Assembly: GCA_022774325.1 (NCBI GenBank)
Contig: JALFNN010000039.1
Coordinates: forward strand, 42,808 to 106,807
Direction of reading: 5' to 3'
Length of the DNA: 64,000 nucleotides
DNA from: a bacterium
GTDB taxonomy: Bacteria > Bacillota > Clostridia > Lachnospirales > Lachnospiraceae
The stretch's first letter is position 1. Every line of letters starts with the position of its first letter. A program made the translations under genes and the position numbers. Below, piece after piece: positions 37,074-45,330 of this stretch. The notes under the pieces are model-generated. The model ran no database searches. It was given only the letters and a program-made list of their open reading frames with translations, and was not told where the DNA came from.

Positions 37074-37687
37074 CAGTTTTCCATCCTTTCCGGCGAATCA
37101 TCAGAAGATTCACCTTTATTTAAATCTCTGTAATATAAAAAAGTCTTTTCAGTCATAGGGTCTACGGTTACACCTTTATTCTCCAGATATGAGAGAGAAT
37201 CTTCCAATATTCTGTAAAGGCATGCGTCTATATCACAAAAAGCCAGTTTTCTTACTGCCGGCAGATTCGGTGCTTCTGTACGTCCGGGCTCAATGAAATC
37301 TGCAATGTATATGATTTTATCCAACAGGCTCATAGCGGGACGACCTGTTGTGTGCGAAGCAATTGCGCGCAGAATTTCCTCATCTTCAATCTGAAATTTT
37401 TTCCATGCGACATATGCACCGAGTTTTGCATGAAGAAGTCCGGGATTCGCAAGTTCGGCAGCGGAAATCTGCAAGTGATATTTTTTGCACATTTCAATCT
37501 TTTTTTCATTTGGAATGCATTTGGCACAGTCATGTAATAAACCTGCCGTGAGTGCCTGGTCTAAATCACATCCATAACGCATTGCAAGACATCCAGCTGT
37601 ATGCATCACGCCGATCGTGTGTTCATAACGCTCTTTATCCAAATCTCCTTTAAGTTTTTTACGCATTTTCATTAATGTTTCTGTCAT
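37073..37687 (-). CDS. yqeK: YqeK HD-domain diadenosine tetraphosphatase
   Basis: A 204-aa HD hydrolase; YqeK proteins split Ap4A into two ADP. HTIGVMHTAGCLA, LLHDCAK, SHTTG and IYIADFIEPGR give the metal ligands. ATG 37687 lies seven bases after AGGGTG; GTG 37696 and ATG 37693 are in frame upstream. It overlaps the nadD end by 29 bp. Confidence 0.9.
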   Translation of the reverse strand: MTETLMKMRKKLKGDLDKERYEHTIGVMHTAGCLAMRYGCDLDQALTAGLLHDCAKCIPNEKKIEMCKKYHLQISAAELANPGLLHAKLGAYVAWKKFQIEDEEILRAIASHTTGRPAMSLLDKIIYIADFIEPGRTEAPNLPAVRKLAFCDIDACLYRILEDSLSYLENKGVTVDPMTEKTFLYYRDLNKGESSDDSPERMEN

Positions 37688-38300
37688 ATTCATCACCCTG
37701 GTATAAATGTTGATCCTCTATATAATTCAGTACTGCTTTCGGAACAGGAATATTTTTCATATTACCATTTCTTATTGCTTCTCTGATTTCATGGGAGGAA
37801 ACATGCAGTAATGGAGTTCGGAGAAGACGAATATCGGCTCCGTATTTTCGATTCAGATATTCAATCTTTCCATTCAATTTCCGGCTGTTGTCCGCACCAT
37901 CACGGTAAGCAGCAAGTATGGTTGCAAGCTTCAGAAACTGATCTGGATTCCTCCATTTTTCAATGTCGAACAGAGAATCCGCGCCTAAAATAAAATAGAA
38001 TTCATGTTGTGGGTAAACACTACGGAAATGCTCCATTGTCTGATAGGAATAGGAAGGTTCCGTCCGGTCAGTTTCATAGGTGCTGATGCGGAAATACGGC
38101 ACATTTGCAATTGCAAGTTCTGTCATTTTTACACGATCATCTGTGCTTTTTAAAATTGCCGGATTATTTTTGTGAGGCGGGTTCCCGTTCGGAAGAAACC
38201 ATACTTCATCCAGCTCATAATCACGATATGCGTACTCTCCCAGCATTAGATGACCATTATGAATCGGATCAAAAGTCCCACCCATTATCCCTATCTTCAT
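37659..38300 (-). CDS. nadD: Nicotinate-nucleotide adenylyltransferase NadD
   Basis: A 213-aa enzyme that makes deamido-NAD from nicotinate mononucleotide and ATP. GGTFDPIHNGHL holds the nucleotidyltransferase HxGH, and SSHEIREAIRNG is the ISTxxR-like motif. It sits between yhbY and yqeK as in many Firmicutes. Confidence 0.95.
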   Translation of the reverse strand: MKIGIMGGTFDPIHNGHLMLGEYAYRDYELDEVWFLPNGNPPHKNNPAILKSTDDRVKMTELAIANVPYFRISTYETDRTEPSYSYQTMEHFRSVYPQHEFYFILGADSLFDIEKWRNPDQFLKLATILAAYRDGADNSRKLNGKIEYLNRKYGADIRLLRTPLLHVSSHEIREAIRNGNMKNIPVPKAVLNYIEDQHLYQGDEYDRNINENA

Positions 38301-38342
38301 ACTTTATTTCTCCATTGCATTCATCATTTTATAAACATACAA

Positions 38343-38633
38343 TTAAGGAAGAACGATCTTCTTTTTTTCGTCCTTGCCTTCTTTATACAATACGATTTTT
38401 TTGCCAATTACCTGAACTACCTGAGAATGGGTACGTTCTGCAAGAATCTCGGCGAGCTGACGAACATCATCTGCACAGTTCTGCAGTACATGAATTTTGA
38501 TCAGTTCACGAGCTTCCAGCGCTTCTGCCACAGATGCAGTCACTTCCGGCGTTACACTGGATTTCCCGATCTGAAGAATCGGATCCATTGTCATGGCAAG
38601 ACTTTTTAAATATGCTCTTTGCTTAGATGTCAT
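38343..38633 (-). CDS. yhbY: YhbY/CRS1-YhbY RNA-binding protein
   Basis: A 96-aa protein associated with pre-50S ribosomes. MTSKQRAYLKSLA, GKSSVTPEV and LIKIHVLQN are typical. ATG 38633 follows AAGGGG; the frame runs further upstream to 38660 without support. Confidence 0.92.
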   Translation of the reverse strand: MTSKQRAYLKSLAMTMDPILQIGKSSVTPEVTASVAEALEARELIKIHVLQNCADDVRQLAEILAERTHSQVVQVIGKKIVLYKEGKDEKKKIVLP

Positions 38634-38666
38634 AGTAATCCCCTTTCTTAATAAAGTCAACGAAAT

Positions 38667-39950
38667 TTAACGATAATATTCAAACTGAAGCCCGTACATT
38701 TTAACCGTGTCACCTTCCTGGATACCGGCTTCTTCCAGCTTTTCAAGGATGCCGGCTTCTTTCAGGAATTTCTGGAAGAATGCAAATCCCTTTTCAGAAT
38801 CCAGATTTGTATAACCCAGCATCTTCTCTATTTTTGGACCTTCAACAACGTACATATCATCAATTATTTCGACAGTATATGGAAGATCGATATGAATCAG
38901 CTCTTCCTCCGGGAAGTATTCCTGTTCAAATACGATGGGTTTCTCGTCCATATTCTGGAGTTCGCTGCTCACATAATACAAAAGGTCGCTTAAGCCCTCG
39001 CCGGTTACACCGGAGATAGGGAATACTTTGATTCCCTGTGGCTCGAATTCGCTGCGAAGACGTTCTATAGGATCTTCATCTACCGAATAGATCAGATCGA
39101 TCTTGTTCGCTGCAATTACCTGTGGGCGGGAGGCAATTTCTTCATTATATGCTTTCAATTCCGCATTGATCTTATAAATATCATCCACCGGGTCACGTCC
39201 TTCGGTTCCCGCGGCATCCACGACATGGATCATCAGCTTGGTACGCTCTACATGGCGGAGAAACTCATGTCCAAGTCCAACACCCTCGGATGCACCTTCG
39301 ATCAGACCTGGAATATCGGCGATTACGAATCCCTTTGCGCCTTCCAGATCCACAACACCAAGATTCGGAGTCAGCGTTGTAAAATGATAATTGGCGATCT
39401 TAGGCTGTGCATTTGTCACGCGGGAAAGAAAGGTTGATTTTCCGACATTCGGAAATCCGACCAGTCCTACATCTGCGATGACTTTCAGTTCCAGATTCAC
39501 CCAAAGCTCCTGTGCCGGTTTTCCCGGCTGCGCATATTTGGGAACCTGCATGGTGGCGGTGGCAAAATGCATATTTCCAAGACCGCCCTTGCCGCCCTTC
39601 AGTACGATCTGGCGTGTGTTATCGCCAGACATATCCGCAATGATCTTATTGGTCTCAGCTTCGCGAATGATCGTCCCTTCAGGTACTTTTAAAACGATGT
39701 CTTTCGCATCTTTTCCATGGCAGCGTCTCTTGCCGCCCGGTTCTCCGTCCTGAGCTGTAAATTTTCTTTTGTGACGGAAGTCTGCAAGGGTGTTTAATCC
39801 TTTGTCTACTTCAAAGATTACGTCCCCGCCGCGTCCGCCATCGCCGCCGTCGGGACCGCCGTTCGGAACATATAATTCCCGTCGAAAGCTGGCATGTCCG
39901 TCTCCGCCTTTTCCCGACCGGATATATATTTTAGCTCTGTCTGCAAACAT
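38667..39950 (-). CDS. obgE: GTPase Obg/CgtA
   Basis: A 427-aa ribosome-assembly and stress GTPase. The glycine-rich OBG domain (GKGGDGHASFRRE, GGDGGRGGD) is followed by the G domain (GFPNVGKST, DIPGLIEGA, NKID) and a C-terminal OCT domain. ATG 39950 has AAGGAG seven bases upstream. Confidence 0.96.
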   Translation of the reverse strand: MFADRAKIYIRSGKGGDGHASFRRELYVPNGGPDGGDGGRGGDVIFEVDKGLNTLADFRHKRKFTAQDGEPGGKRRCHGKDAKDIVLKVPEGTIIREAETNKIIADMSGDNTRQIVLKGGKGGLGNMHFATATMQVPKYAQPGKPAQELWVNLELKVIADVGLVGFPNVGKSTFLSRVTNAQPKIANYHFTTLTPNLGVVDLEGAKGFVIADIPGLIEGASEGVGLGHEFLRHVERTKLMIHVVDAAGTEGRDPVDDIYKINAELKAYNEEIASRPQVIAANKIDLIYSVDEDPIERLRSEFEPQGIKVFPISGVTGEGLSDLLYYVSSELQNMDEKPIVFEQEYFPEEELIHIDLPYTVEIIDDMYVVEGPKIEKMLGYTNLDSEKGFAFFQKFLKEAGILEKLEEAGIQEGDTVKMYGLQFEYYR

Positions 39951-39975
39951 AAATACTCCTTTCCAATTCAAAACA

Positions 39976-40003
39976 AGGCCTCAAACCCAAAAGTTTGAAG
40001 CCT
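39976..40003 (-). terminator. Hairpin between rpmA and obgE
   Basis: AGGCtTCAAAC pairs with GTTTGAgGCCT on the minus strand, followed by a short T-rich tract. It may terminate part of the rplU-prp-rpmA transcripts before obgE. Confidence 0.65.
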
Positions 40004-40017
40004 CATGTAAAATCTGC

Positions 40018-40302
40018 TTATTCAGCTACCGGATAGATAGAAACCTGCTTCTTATCTCTTCCTTTTCTTTCGAAACGAACCACACCATCAACTAATGCAA
40101 ATAATGTATCGTCTCCACCGCGTCCAACGTTCACACCCGGGTGAATCTTTGTCCCGCGCTGTCTGTAAAGAATATTTCCGGCTTTTACAAATTGTCCGTC
40201 TGCTCTTTTGGCACCAAGTCTCTTGGACTCAGAGTCACGTCCGTTCTTTGTAGAACCAACTCCCTTTTTATGAGCAAAAAACTGAAGGTTTAATTTCATC
40301 AT
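40018..40302 (-). CDS. rpmA: 50S ribosomal protein L27 with cleavable N-terminus
   Basis: A 94-aa protein. The N-terminal [11 protein letters not shown] carries the Firmicutes-type leader that must be removed after the paired Phe residues before L27 can work at the peptidyl transferase centre. Its protease gene prp is immediately upstream. GGAGGTG precedes the start; Met 40302 or 40299 are both possible. Confidence 0.96.
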   Translation of the reverse strand: MMKLNLQFFAHKKGVGSTKNGRDSESKRLGAKRADGQFVKAGNILYRQRGTKIHPGVNVGRGGDDTLFALVDGVVRFERKGRDKKQVSIYPVAE

Positions 40303-40305
40303 GGT

Positions 40306-40638
40306 TTACACCTCCTCAAATATTAAATCAATATACGTGGTATAATCAGAGTCATCTTCCAGGCTTTGAAGACCAAGAATCATGGAATTCAGAAGTAATT
40401 CTGTCTCTTCCGTCGGACGGCTCAGCAGTCTGTATTCGATGATGCCCTTCGTATCATCCGAAACCTGGGATGTCTGGGCATCCGTAAACCTTTCGATGGA
40501 ATTCATGGTATTGATTACGAGCATGGAAACGGCTGCACAGACGATATCCTGTCCGCTGTCTCCGGCCCCTGCATGGTCGAATGTCTTAAAACCAACGCAT
40601 TCATTTCTCTTGTTTTTATAAATTGTTGTTTTGATCAT
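40306..40638 (-). CDS. prp: Ribosomal-processing cysteine protease Prp
   Basis: A 110-aa protease that trims the L27 leader. The catalytic His and Cys appear in DHAGAGDSGQDIVCAAVS. It lies between rplU and rpmA, the conserved order, and only 3 bp before rpmA. Confidence 0.93.
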   Translation of the reverse strand: MIKTTIYKNKRNECVGFKTFDHAGAGDSGQDIVCAAVSMLVINTMNSIERFTDAQTSQVSDDTKGIIEYRLLSRPTEETELLLNSMILGLQSLEDDSDYTTYIDLIFEEV

Positions 40639-40650
40639 GACAGATAAGAA

Positions 40651-40959
40651 TTAAGCATTGATCTTTTCGATCTTAACTGCTGTGTACAACTGTCTGTGAC
40701 CATTTTTCTTGTGGTAACCTGATTTTCTCTTATACTTGTAAACGATTACCTTTTTAGCCTTTCCATCGCCGATTACGGATGCTTCTACTGTTGCTCCTTC
40801 TACGACTGGTGTTCCGACTTTCATCTCATCACCGCTTACTGCAAGAACCTGGTCAAATGTATAAGTCTGTCCGGCTTCCACACCAAGCTTTTCTACTTTA
40901 ATGATATCGCCTTCGGCTACTTTGTACTGTTTACCACCTGTTGCTATAATTGCGTACAT
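40651..40959 (-). CDS. rplU: 50S ribosomal protein L21
   Basis: A 102-aa ribosomal protein: [14 protein letters not shown] at the start and [20 protein letters not shown] at the C-terminus. ATG 40959 follows GGAGGTG. First gene of the L21-Prp-L27 operon. Confidence 0.96.
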   Translation of the reverse strand: MYAIIATGGKQYKVAEGDIIKVEKLGVEAGQTYTFDQVLAVSGDEMKVGTPVVEGATVEASVIGDGKAKKVIVYKYKRKSGYHKKNGHRQLYTAVKIEKINA

Positions 40960-41036
40960 ATGGCACCTCCTATTATCATTACTCGCCAACTACGGTGCCT
41001 GAAAAATCAGGGCTTTAACCTCGTTGTGCGGCATAC
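40960..41036 (-). ncRNA. Probable L21 leader (5' UTR) of the rplU operon
   Basis: About 75 nt of untranslated leader precede rplU. It contains small hairpins (for example CCCTGA with TCAGG around 41002-41012). Its place matches the known L21 leader, but I could not verify the fold against the Rfam model. Confidence 0.45.
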
Positions 41037-41066
41037 TGGTAAATTATATACCAGTATGCCGCACAA
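41024..41066. repeat. Perfect 18-bp inverted repeat over the rplU promoter
   Basis: The left arm 41024-41041 (TTGTGCGGCATACTGGTA) and right arm 41049-41066 are exact reverse complements with a 7-bp gap. The gap contains the -10 hexamer and the right arm fills the spacer. Confidence 0.85.
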
Positions 41067-41072
41067 AGTCAA
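41043..41072 (-). promoter_or_regulatory. Promoter of rplU-prp-rpmA
   Basis: On the minus strand TTGACT (41067-41072), 18 bp, TATAAT (41043-41048). The spacer is one arm of the inverted repeat. Confidence 0.8.
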
Positions 41073-41096
41073 GTGTTTTTAGAAAAAATATTAAAT

Positions 41097-41534
41097 TTAC
41101 TGTTCTGCTTTTTCAGAAAGAGCAATCCTGCATGCCTTTAATTTATCATAACAGAAACCGATGATATCCTTCCGGGTTATGATACCGATGAAATTATCCT
41201 GATCATCAACAACAGGAACAAAGTTCTGTTCCATGGCACGCTCGATCAGATCTTCCATATCCGAGTCTGCCCGAACAGGACGGTAGTCAAGTCTGCGATG
41301 AATCTTTGTAATAGCGATGGTCTCCGCTTCCTTGATATTCATAAGTTTCAAGGACTTCGTTCCCCAGAGAAGATCTCCTTCTGTAATGGTGCCTATGTAT
41401 TTTCCGTCCCGATTGATCATCGGTATGGACGAATATTTATGGTATTCCATGATCTCCATTACCTGTCTGAGTGTATGATAATCATAGACGAATGCAAGCT
41501 CTGCTTTTGGTTTCAAAAAAAATAATATATTCAT
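41097..41534 (-). CDS. CBS-domain pair protein
   Basis: A 145-aa protein consisting only of two CBS motifs (SSIPMINRDGKYIGTITEGD and FVPVVDDQDNFIGIITRKD). Such modules bind adenine nucleotides and regulate a partner, not evident here. Function unknown. Confidence 0.87.
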   Translation of the reverse strand: MNILFFLKPKAELAFVYDYHTLRQVMEIMEYHKYSSIPMINRDGKYIGTITEGDLLWGTKSLKLMNIKEAETIAITKIHRRLDYRPVRADSDMEDLIERAMEQNFVPVVDDQDNFIGIITRKDIIGFCYDKLKACRIALSEKAEQ

Positions 41535-41605
41535 TTGTAAATCCTTTCTTATCCAGAAATATTATCTGAGATAAGAATAGCATATTTTACAAGAAAATTA
41601 TAGAT

Positions 41606-42925
41606 TTAGATTTGAGTGTTAACAAAAATATCATAAATTGCCTGAATAGCTGCTTCAAAGTCATGCTCTCTCACGCCAATAATGATATTCAGCTCACTGG
41701 AACCCTGGTCGATCATTTTCACATTTACGTGTGCGTGAGCCAGTGCAGAGAAAATACGCCCGGCTGTTCCTCTGGTCTGTTTCATTCCTCTTCCAACAAC
41801 TGCGATCAGCGCAAGATCGGATTCCAGTTCAACATCATCCGGCTCTACTGCACGGTGGATTCCGGAAATGACACGCTGCTCATGTTCTTCGAATTCATCC
41901 TGCTGAACAAAAATCGTCATGGTATCAATTCCGGAAGGCATGTGTTCAAATGAGATTCCCTCGTTTTCAAATACCTCCAGGACTTTTCTTCCGAATCCCA
42001 CTTCCGAGTTCATCATTGCTTTTTCAATCGTTATGGAAGCAAAACCACGTTTTCCGGCTATACCGGTAATCGTGTATTTCGGTTTGCGGCAGGTGCCCTC
42101 TACAATCAGCGTCCCCTTTTCTTCCGGTGCATTGGTATTACGGATATTGATCGGAATACCCTCCTTTCGTACCGGGAAGATCGCATCCTCGTGAAGTACG
42201 GTCGCACCCATATAGGAAAGCTCTCGTAATTCTTTATAGGTGATTGTCTCAATCCCTTTTGGGTTCTTGATGATACGGGGATCTGCGATCAGGAATCCGG
42301 AAACGTCAGTCCAGTTCTCATACATATCCGCATGGATCGCTTTTGCAACAAGGGAGCCGGTTACATCTGAGCCTCCGCGGCTGAAGGTTTTTACATTACC
42401 GTTCGGATCTGCACCATAAAATCCCGGAATAACAGCTTTTTCAGTATGCGAAAGACGTTCGGACAAAAGGTCATTCGTTTGATCCACAAGAAGACTGCCG
42501 TTTTCGTCAAAGGCGATTACTTCCGCCGCATCGATAAATTCAAATCCAAGATAGTGTGCCATAATAATACCGTTCAGGTATTCACCGCGGGAAGCGGCGT
42601 ACTCTCTTCCTGCTTTCTGACCGAAGTTCTGTCGGATAATTTCAAACTCTTTATCCAGAGAAAGGTCCAACCCGAGGCCATCGATGATTCCCTGATAACG
42701 CTGTTGAATTTCTTCCAGCTGTTTGGTAAAGTTTTTCTCACGCACCGCAGCACCGTAACATTTATAAAGCATATCAGTGACCTTCACATCTTCCGGGAAA
42801 CGTTTACCCGGTGCAGAAGGGATCACGTATCGTCTGGATTCATCCTCACGAATAATCTGACCGACTTTCTTGAATTGTGCGGCATCAGCCAATGAGCTTC
42901 CACCGAATTTTACAACCTTTTTCAT
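41606..42925 (-). CDS. Aspartate kinase
   Basis: A 439-aa monofunctional aspartokinase, first step of the Lys, Thr and Met pathway. KFGGSSLADAAQFKKV is the N-terminal substrate motif and FSRGGSDVTGSLVA the ATP site. Two ACT domains follow (VAVVGRGM-like LIAVVGRGMKQTRGTAGR), implying feedback control. ATG 42925 follows AGGAGGAAA; the frame to 42979 overlaps the neighbour. Confidence 0.93.
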   Translation of the reverse strand: MKKVVKFGGSSLADAAQFKKVGQIIREDESRRYVIPSAPGKRFPEDVKVTDMLYKCYGAAVREKNFTKQLEEIQQRYQGIIDGLGLDLSLDKEFEIIRQNFGQKAGREYAASRGEYLNGIIMAHYLGFEFIDAAEVIAFDENGSLLVDQTNDLLSERLSHTEKAVIPGFYGADPNGNVKTFSRGGSDVTGSLVAKAIHADMYENWTDVSGFLIADPRIIKNPKGIETITYKELRELSYMGATVLHEDAIFPVRKEGIPINIRNTNAPEEKGTLIVEGTCRKPKYTITGIAGKRGFASITIEKAMMNSEVGFGRKVLEVFENEGISFEHMPSGIDTMTIFVQQDEFEEHEQRVISGIHRAVEPDDVELESDLALIAVVGRGMKQTRGTAGRIFSALAHAHVNVKMIDQGSSELNIIIGVREHDFEAAIQAIYDIFVNTQI

Positions 42926-42947
42926 TGAAGGTTTCCTCCTTTTCCTC

Positions 42948-43430
42948 TTATGTATGAATGACATCTGCAAATTTTGCATTTGCCGCTTTTCTTAATCCTT
43001 CCGGCGCAAGGGTGAGCTGTGCACCGATCCGGCCTGCACTTACATAAATTTCCTCAAAAGCACATGCCGTTTCATCTATAACAACTGGAAACTGTTTCTT
43101 CATACCGATTGCGGTGCATCCGCCTCTGACATAGCCGGTCAGGGGTGTCAGCTCTTTTAAATGTAACATTTCCAGAGATTTTTCGCCAACGGTTTTGGCC
43201 GCTTTTTTAAAGTCAATTTCCTTCTCGATTGGAAGTACGAAGACATAATGCTGTCCGCTTTTGCCGGTCGTGACGATGGTTTTATATACCTGTTCATGGG
43301 GAAGATTCAGTTTGTCCGCCGTCTCGATCCCGTCTGTAAATTCATCACACTCATACGCCTGGAACTTATATGGAATCTTCATTCGGTCCAGAATACGCAT
43401 CGCATTCGTTTTTATTTCTTTCTTAGCCAT
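42948..43430 (-). CDS. ybaK: YbaK/EbsC Cys-tRNA(Pro) deacylase
   Basis: A 160-aa editing protein that removes Cys (or other small residues) from tRNA-Pro. LPHEQVYKTIVTTGKSG, FKKAAKTVGEKSLEML and GYVRGGCTAIGMKKQFP are typical of YbaK. It overlaps the RNase G gene end by 8 bp. Confidence 0.92.
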   Translation of the reverse strand: MAKKEIKTNAMRILDRMKIPYKFQAYECDEFTDGIETADKLNLPHEQVYKTIVTTGKSGQHYVFVLPIEKEIDFKKAAKTVGEKSLEMLHLKELTPLTGYVRGGCTAIGMKKQFPVVIDETACAFEEIYVSAGRIGAQLTLAPEGLRKAANAKFADVIHT

Positions 43431-44613
43431 ATAAACTCTCCTTCAGTGTTTTCCTGATTTTTTTTCGTGTAATCTCAACGAGCTGCAGTTTAGTCATTTC
43501 CACTACATGACCGGGATTCGGATCCATGGAAAGAAGCATCTGCAGTTCGTGTAATAATTCATTTTTTTCCGCTTCCGTGTCCATGTTGATGAAATCAATG
43601 AGAATGATACCGGACAGATTGCGAAGCCGGATCTGTCTTGCGGCTTCTTTTGCAGCCTCCCGGTTGATGTCTGCAAATAGTTTTTTCTTTTTCAGGCATT
43701 TCCCGGAATTCACATCGATCACAGTAAGTGCCTCCGTTGGCTGGATCACCAGATAGGCTCCGGAGGGCATCCATACTTTTTCCGAAAGTGCGTCATCAGT
43801 CGCTTTCTCGAGACTGTAACACTTGCATAGTGGATAGGACGCATCCGTATACGCGCGAAGAAGCTTCAGGTCTTCCGGCTGTTCCTGCGTAAGAAATGCT
43901 TCTGTCTTATTGTAAAGCAGTCCATTTTGGGTAACGGCATCGACAAGGATTTCCGTAAGCCCCTGTCGATAAAGATTCTTAAGCGATAAAAGCCAATCAT
44001 CCGGCACATGGGAAACACAACTGAAACAGGTACGGTTTTTACCATATGTAAGAACGCGGTGAAACTCTTCTTCCAGCATCTGTATTTCCGAAAGAATCCT
44101 GTCATCCGGTGCCTCGCCGGCATTGGTTCGAAAAATCATTCCATAATCCTTGTCGGCAAATGATTGACCAAGTGCAAGCAGCCGTTCTCTCTGATCCCGG
44201 GAAAGCTTTGCGGAAACGCCGATCTGACGGTTCCCGGAACTGAGGATTACATATTTCCCGACAAAATTCAGATCGCCGCTCACCGTAGGCTGCTTTGTCT
44301 TGACTGCCTCTTTGCGCACCTGAACCAGAAGCTCATCTCCCACATTCAGGTTCTTTTTGCCATGTTTGTCCGTAAAATACGGCTCTGCTTTTTCTTCGAG
44401 TGAATAGTAGCACTCTACACCATTTTTTATTTCGATAAATGCACCGTTGATATTCGGAAGAATCTTCCGGACTTTTCCGATATAGATCTCACCGATTCTG
44501 CATGCTTTTGTATCACGTAAGGGACTGTAATGCAATTCTGCAATTTTCCCGTCCTCCTGAAGTGCGGTCAGGATGTGTCCCCGACATTCGGTTATCAATA
44601 ATTTTCGTTCCAT
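43423..44613 (-). CDS. rng: Ribonuclease E/G family protein
   Basis: A 396-aa endoribonuclease with an N-terminal S1 domain (IGEIYIGKVRKILPNINGAF) and a catalytic RNase H-like and DNase-like part; metal-binding Asp residues are in TVIDVNSGKC and GIILIDFINMD. It is shorter than E. coli RNase G (489 aa) and lies between DUF2344 and ybaK. Likely acts in rRNA or mRNA processing. Confidence 0.9.
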   Translation of the reverse strand: MERKLLITECRGHILTALQEDGKIAELHYSPLRDTKACRIGEIYIGKVRKILPNINGAFIEIKNGVECYYSLEEKAEPYFTDKHGKKNLNVGDELLVQVRKEAVKTKQPTVSGDLNFVGKYVILSSGNRQIGVSAKLSRDQRERLLALGQSFADKDYGMIFRTNAGEAPDDRILSEIQMLEEEFHRVLTYGKNRTCFSCVSHVPDDWLLSLKNLYRQGLTEILVDAVTQNGLLYNKTEAFLTQEQPEDLKLLRAYTDASYPLCKCYSLEKATDDALSEKVWMPSGAYLVIQPTEALTVIDVNSGKCLKKKKLFADINREAAKEAARQIRLRNLSGIILIDFINMDTEAEKNELLHELQMLLSMDPNPGHVVEMTKLQLVEITRKKIRKTLKESLYG

Positions 44614-44616
44614 TGG

Positions 44617-45330
44617 TCAGATAATCTCCGTTCCAAGAGCAGAAAGCGGCACAAAGTCCGGATATTCTTCACTTCCGGTATTGGCCAGCGTTTCCAGCCG
44701 ATGATGGGCAAATTCAATCCCATCCGTTTCTTCACCGAGCATATTCATATATTCAAGGAAGGCTTCCAGAACAGGTTCCGGTTTCAGATTCTGCACACTT
44801 CCGGCCGCAACCCGCATGTAGATTCCTTCACCCTGAGGATGAAGATCATAAATGATGGGACGTATGTTGACTTCCTTTTCGCTTTTCTTTGTTATTTTAA
44901 GGATAAAGATTTCATCCTGCGCATAAAAGTGTTCGAGATGCTTCTGCCATCCTTCCGGAAGAACGCCTTTTTTTACTATTGAAAGGTAGTCTGCCCCGGC
45001 AACGATCGTCATCCCTTTGCTTTTCTTGTCATCCGGAATTTCCACAAAGCCGGTCACTTCCATACCTTCTACCATCTGCTCATTCAGACGGCGGATGGCT
45101 TCTTTGCTGGCGATCGGTTCAGTGAGCTCGATGTCAAAGTATTCTCCGTCACTTGTAAGACCGACGCCGAGCGGATTTGCAAAGGACATGATCATATGCG
45201 GACTGTAGCCTCCGGTAAATGCGATCGGTATCTGTGCACGGCGGATCGCTTTCTGAAAATAGCGCATAATGTCCAGATGTCCGATGAATTTCATGACACC
45301 GTTTTTGCGGAATTTAATTCTTGCCTTCAT
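44617..45330 (-). CDS. DUF2344/TIGR03936 protein
   Basis: A 237-aa protein with KFRKNGVMKFIGHLDIMRYF and GGYSPHMIMSFANPLGVGLTSDGEYFD split in the family signature. It regularly follows, or is fused to, the radical SAM protein next to it. ATG 45330 has GGAGGTG eight bases upstream. Function unknown. Confidence 0.88.
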   Translation of the reverse strand: MKARIKFRKNGVMKFIGHLDIMRYFQKAIRRAQIPIAFTGGYSPHMIMSFANPLGVGLTSDGEYFDIELTEPIASKEAIRRLNEQMVEGMEVTGFVEIPDDKKSKGMTIVAGADYLSIVKKGVLPEGWQKHLEHFYAQDEIFILKITKKSEKEVNIRPIIYDLHPQGEGIYMRVAAGSVQNLKPEPVLEAFLEYMNMLGEETDGIEFAHHRLETLANTGSEEYPDFVPLSALGTEII

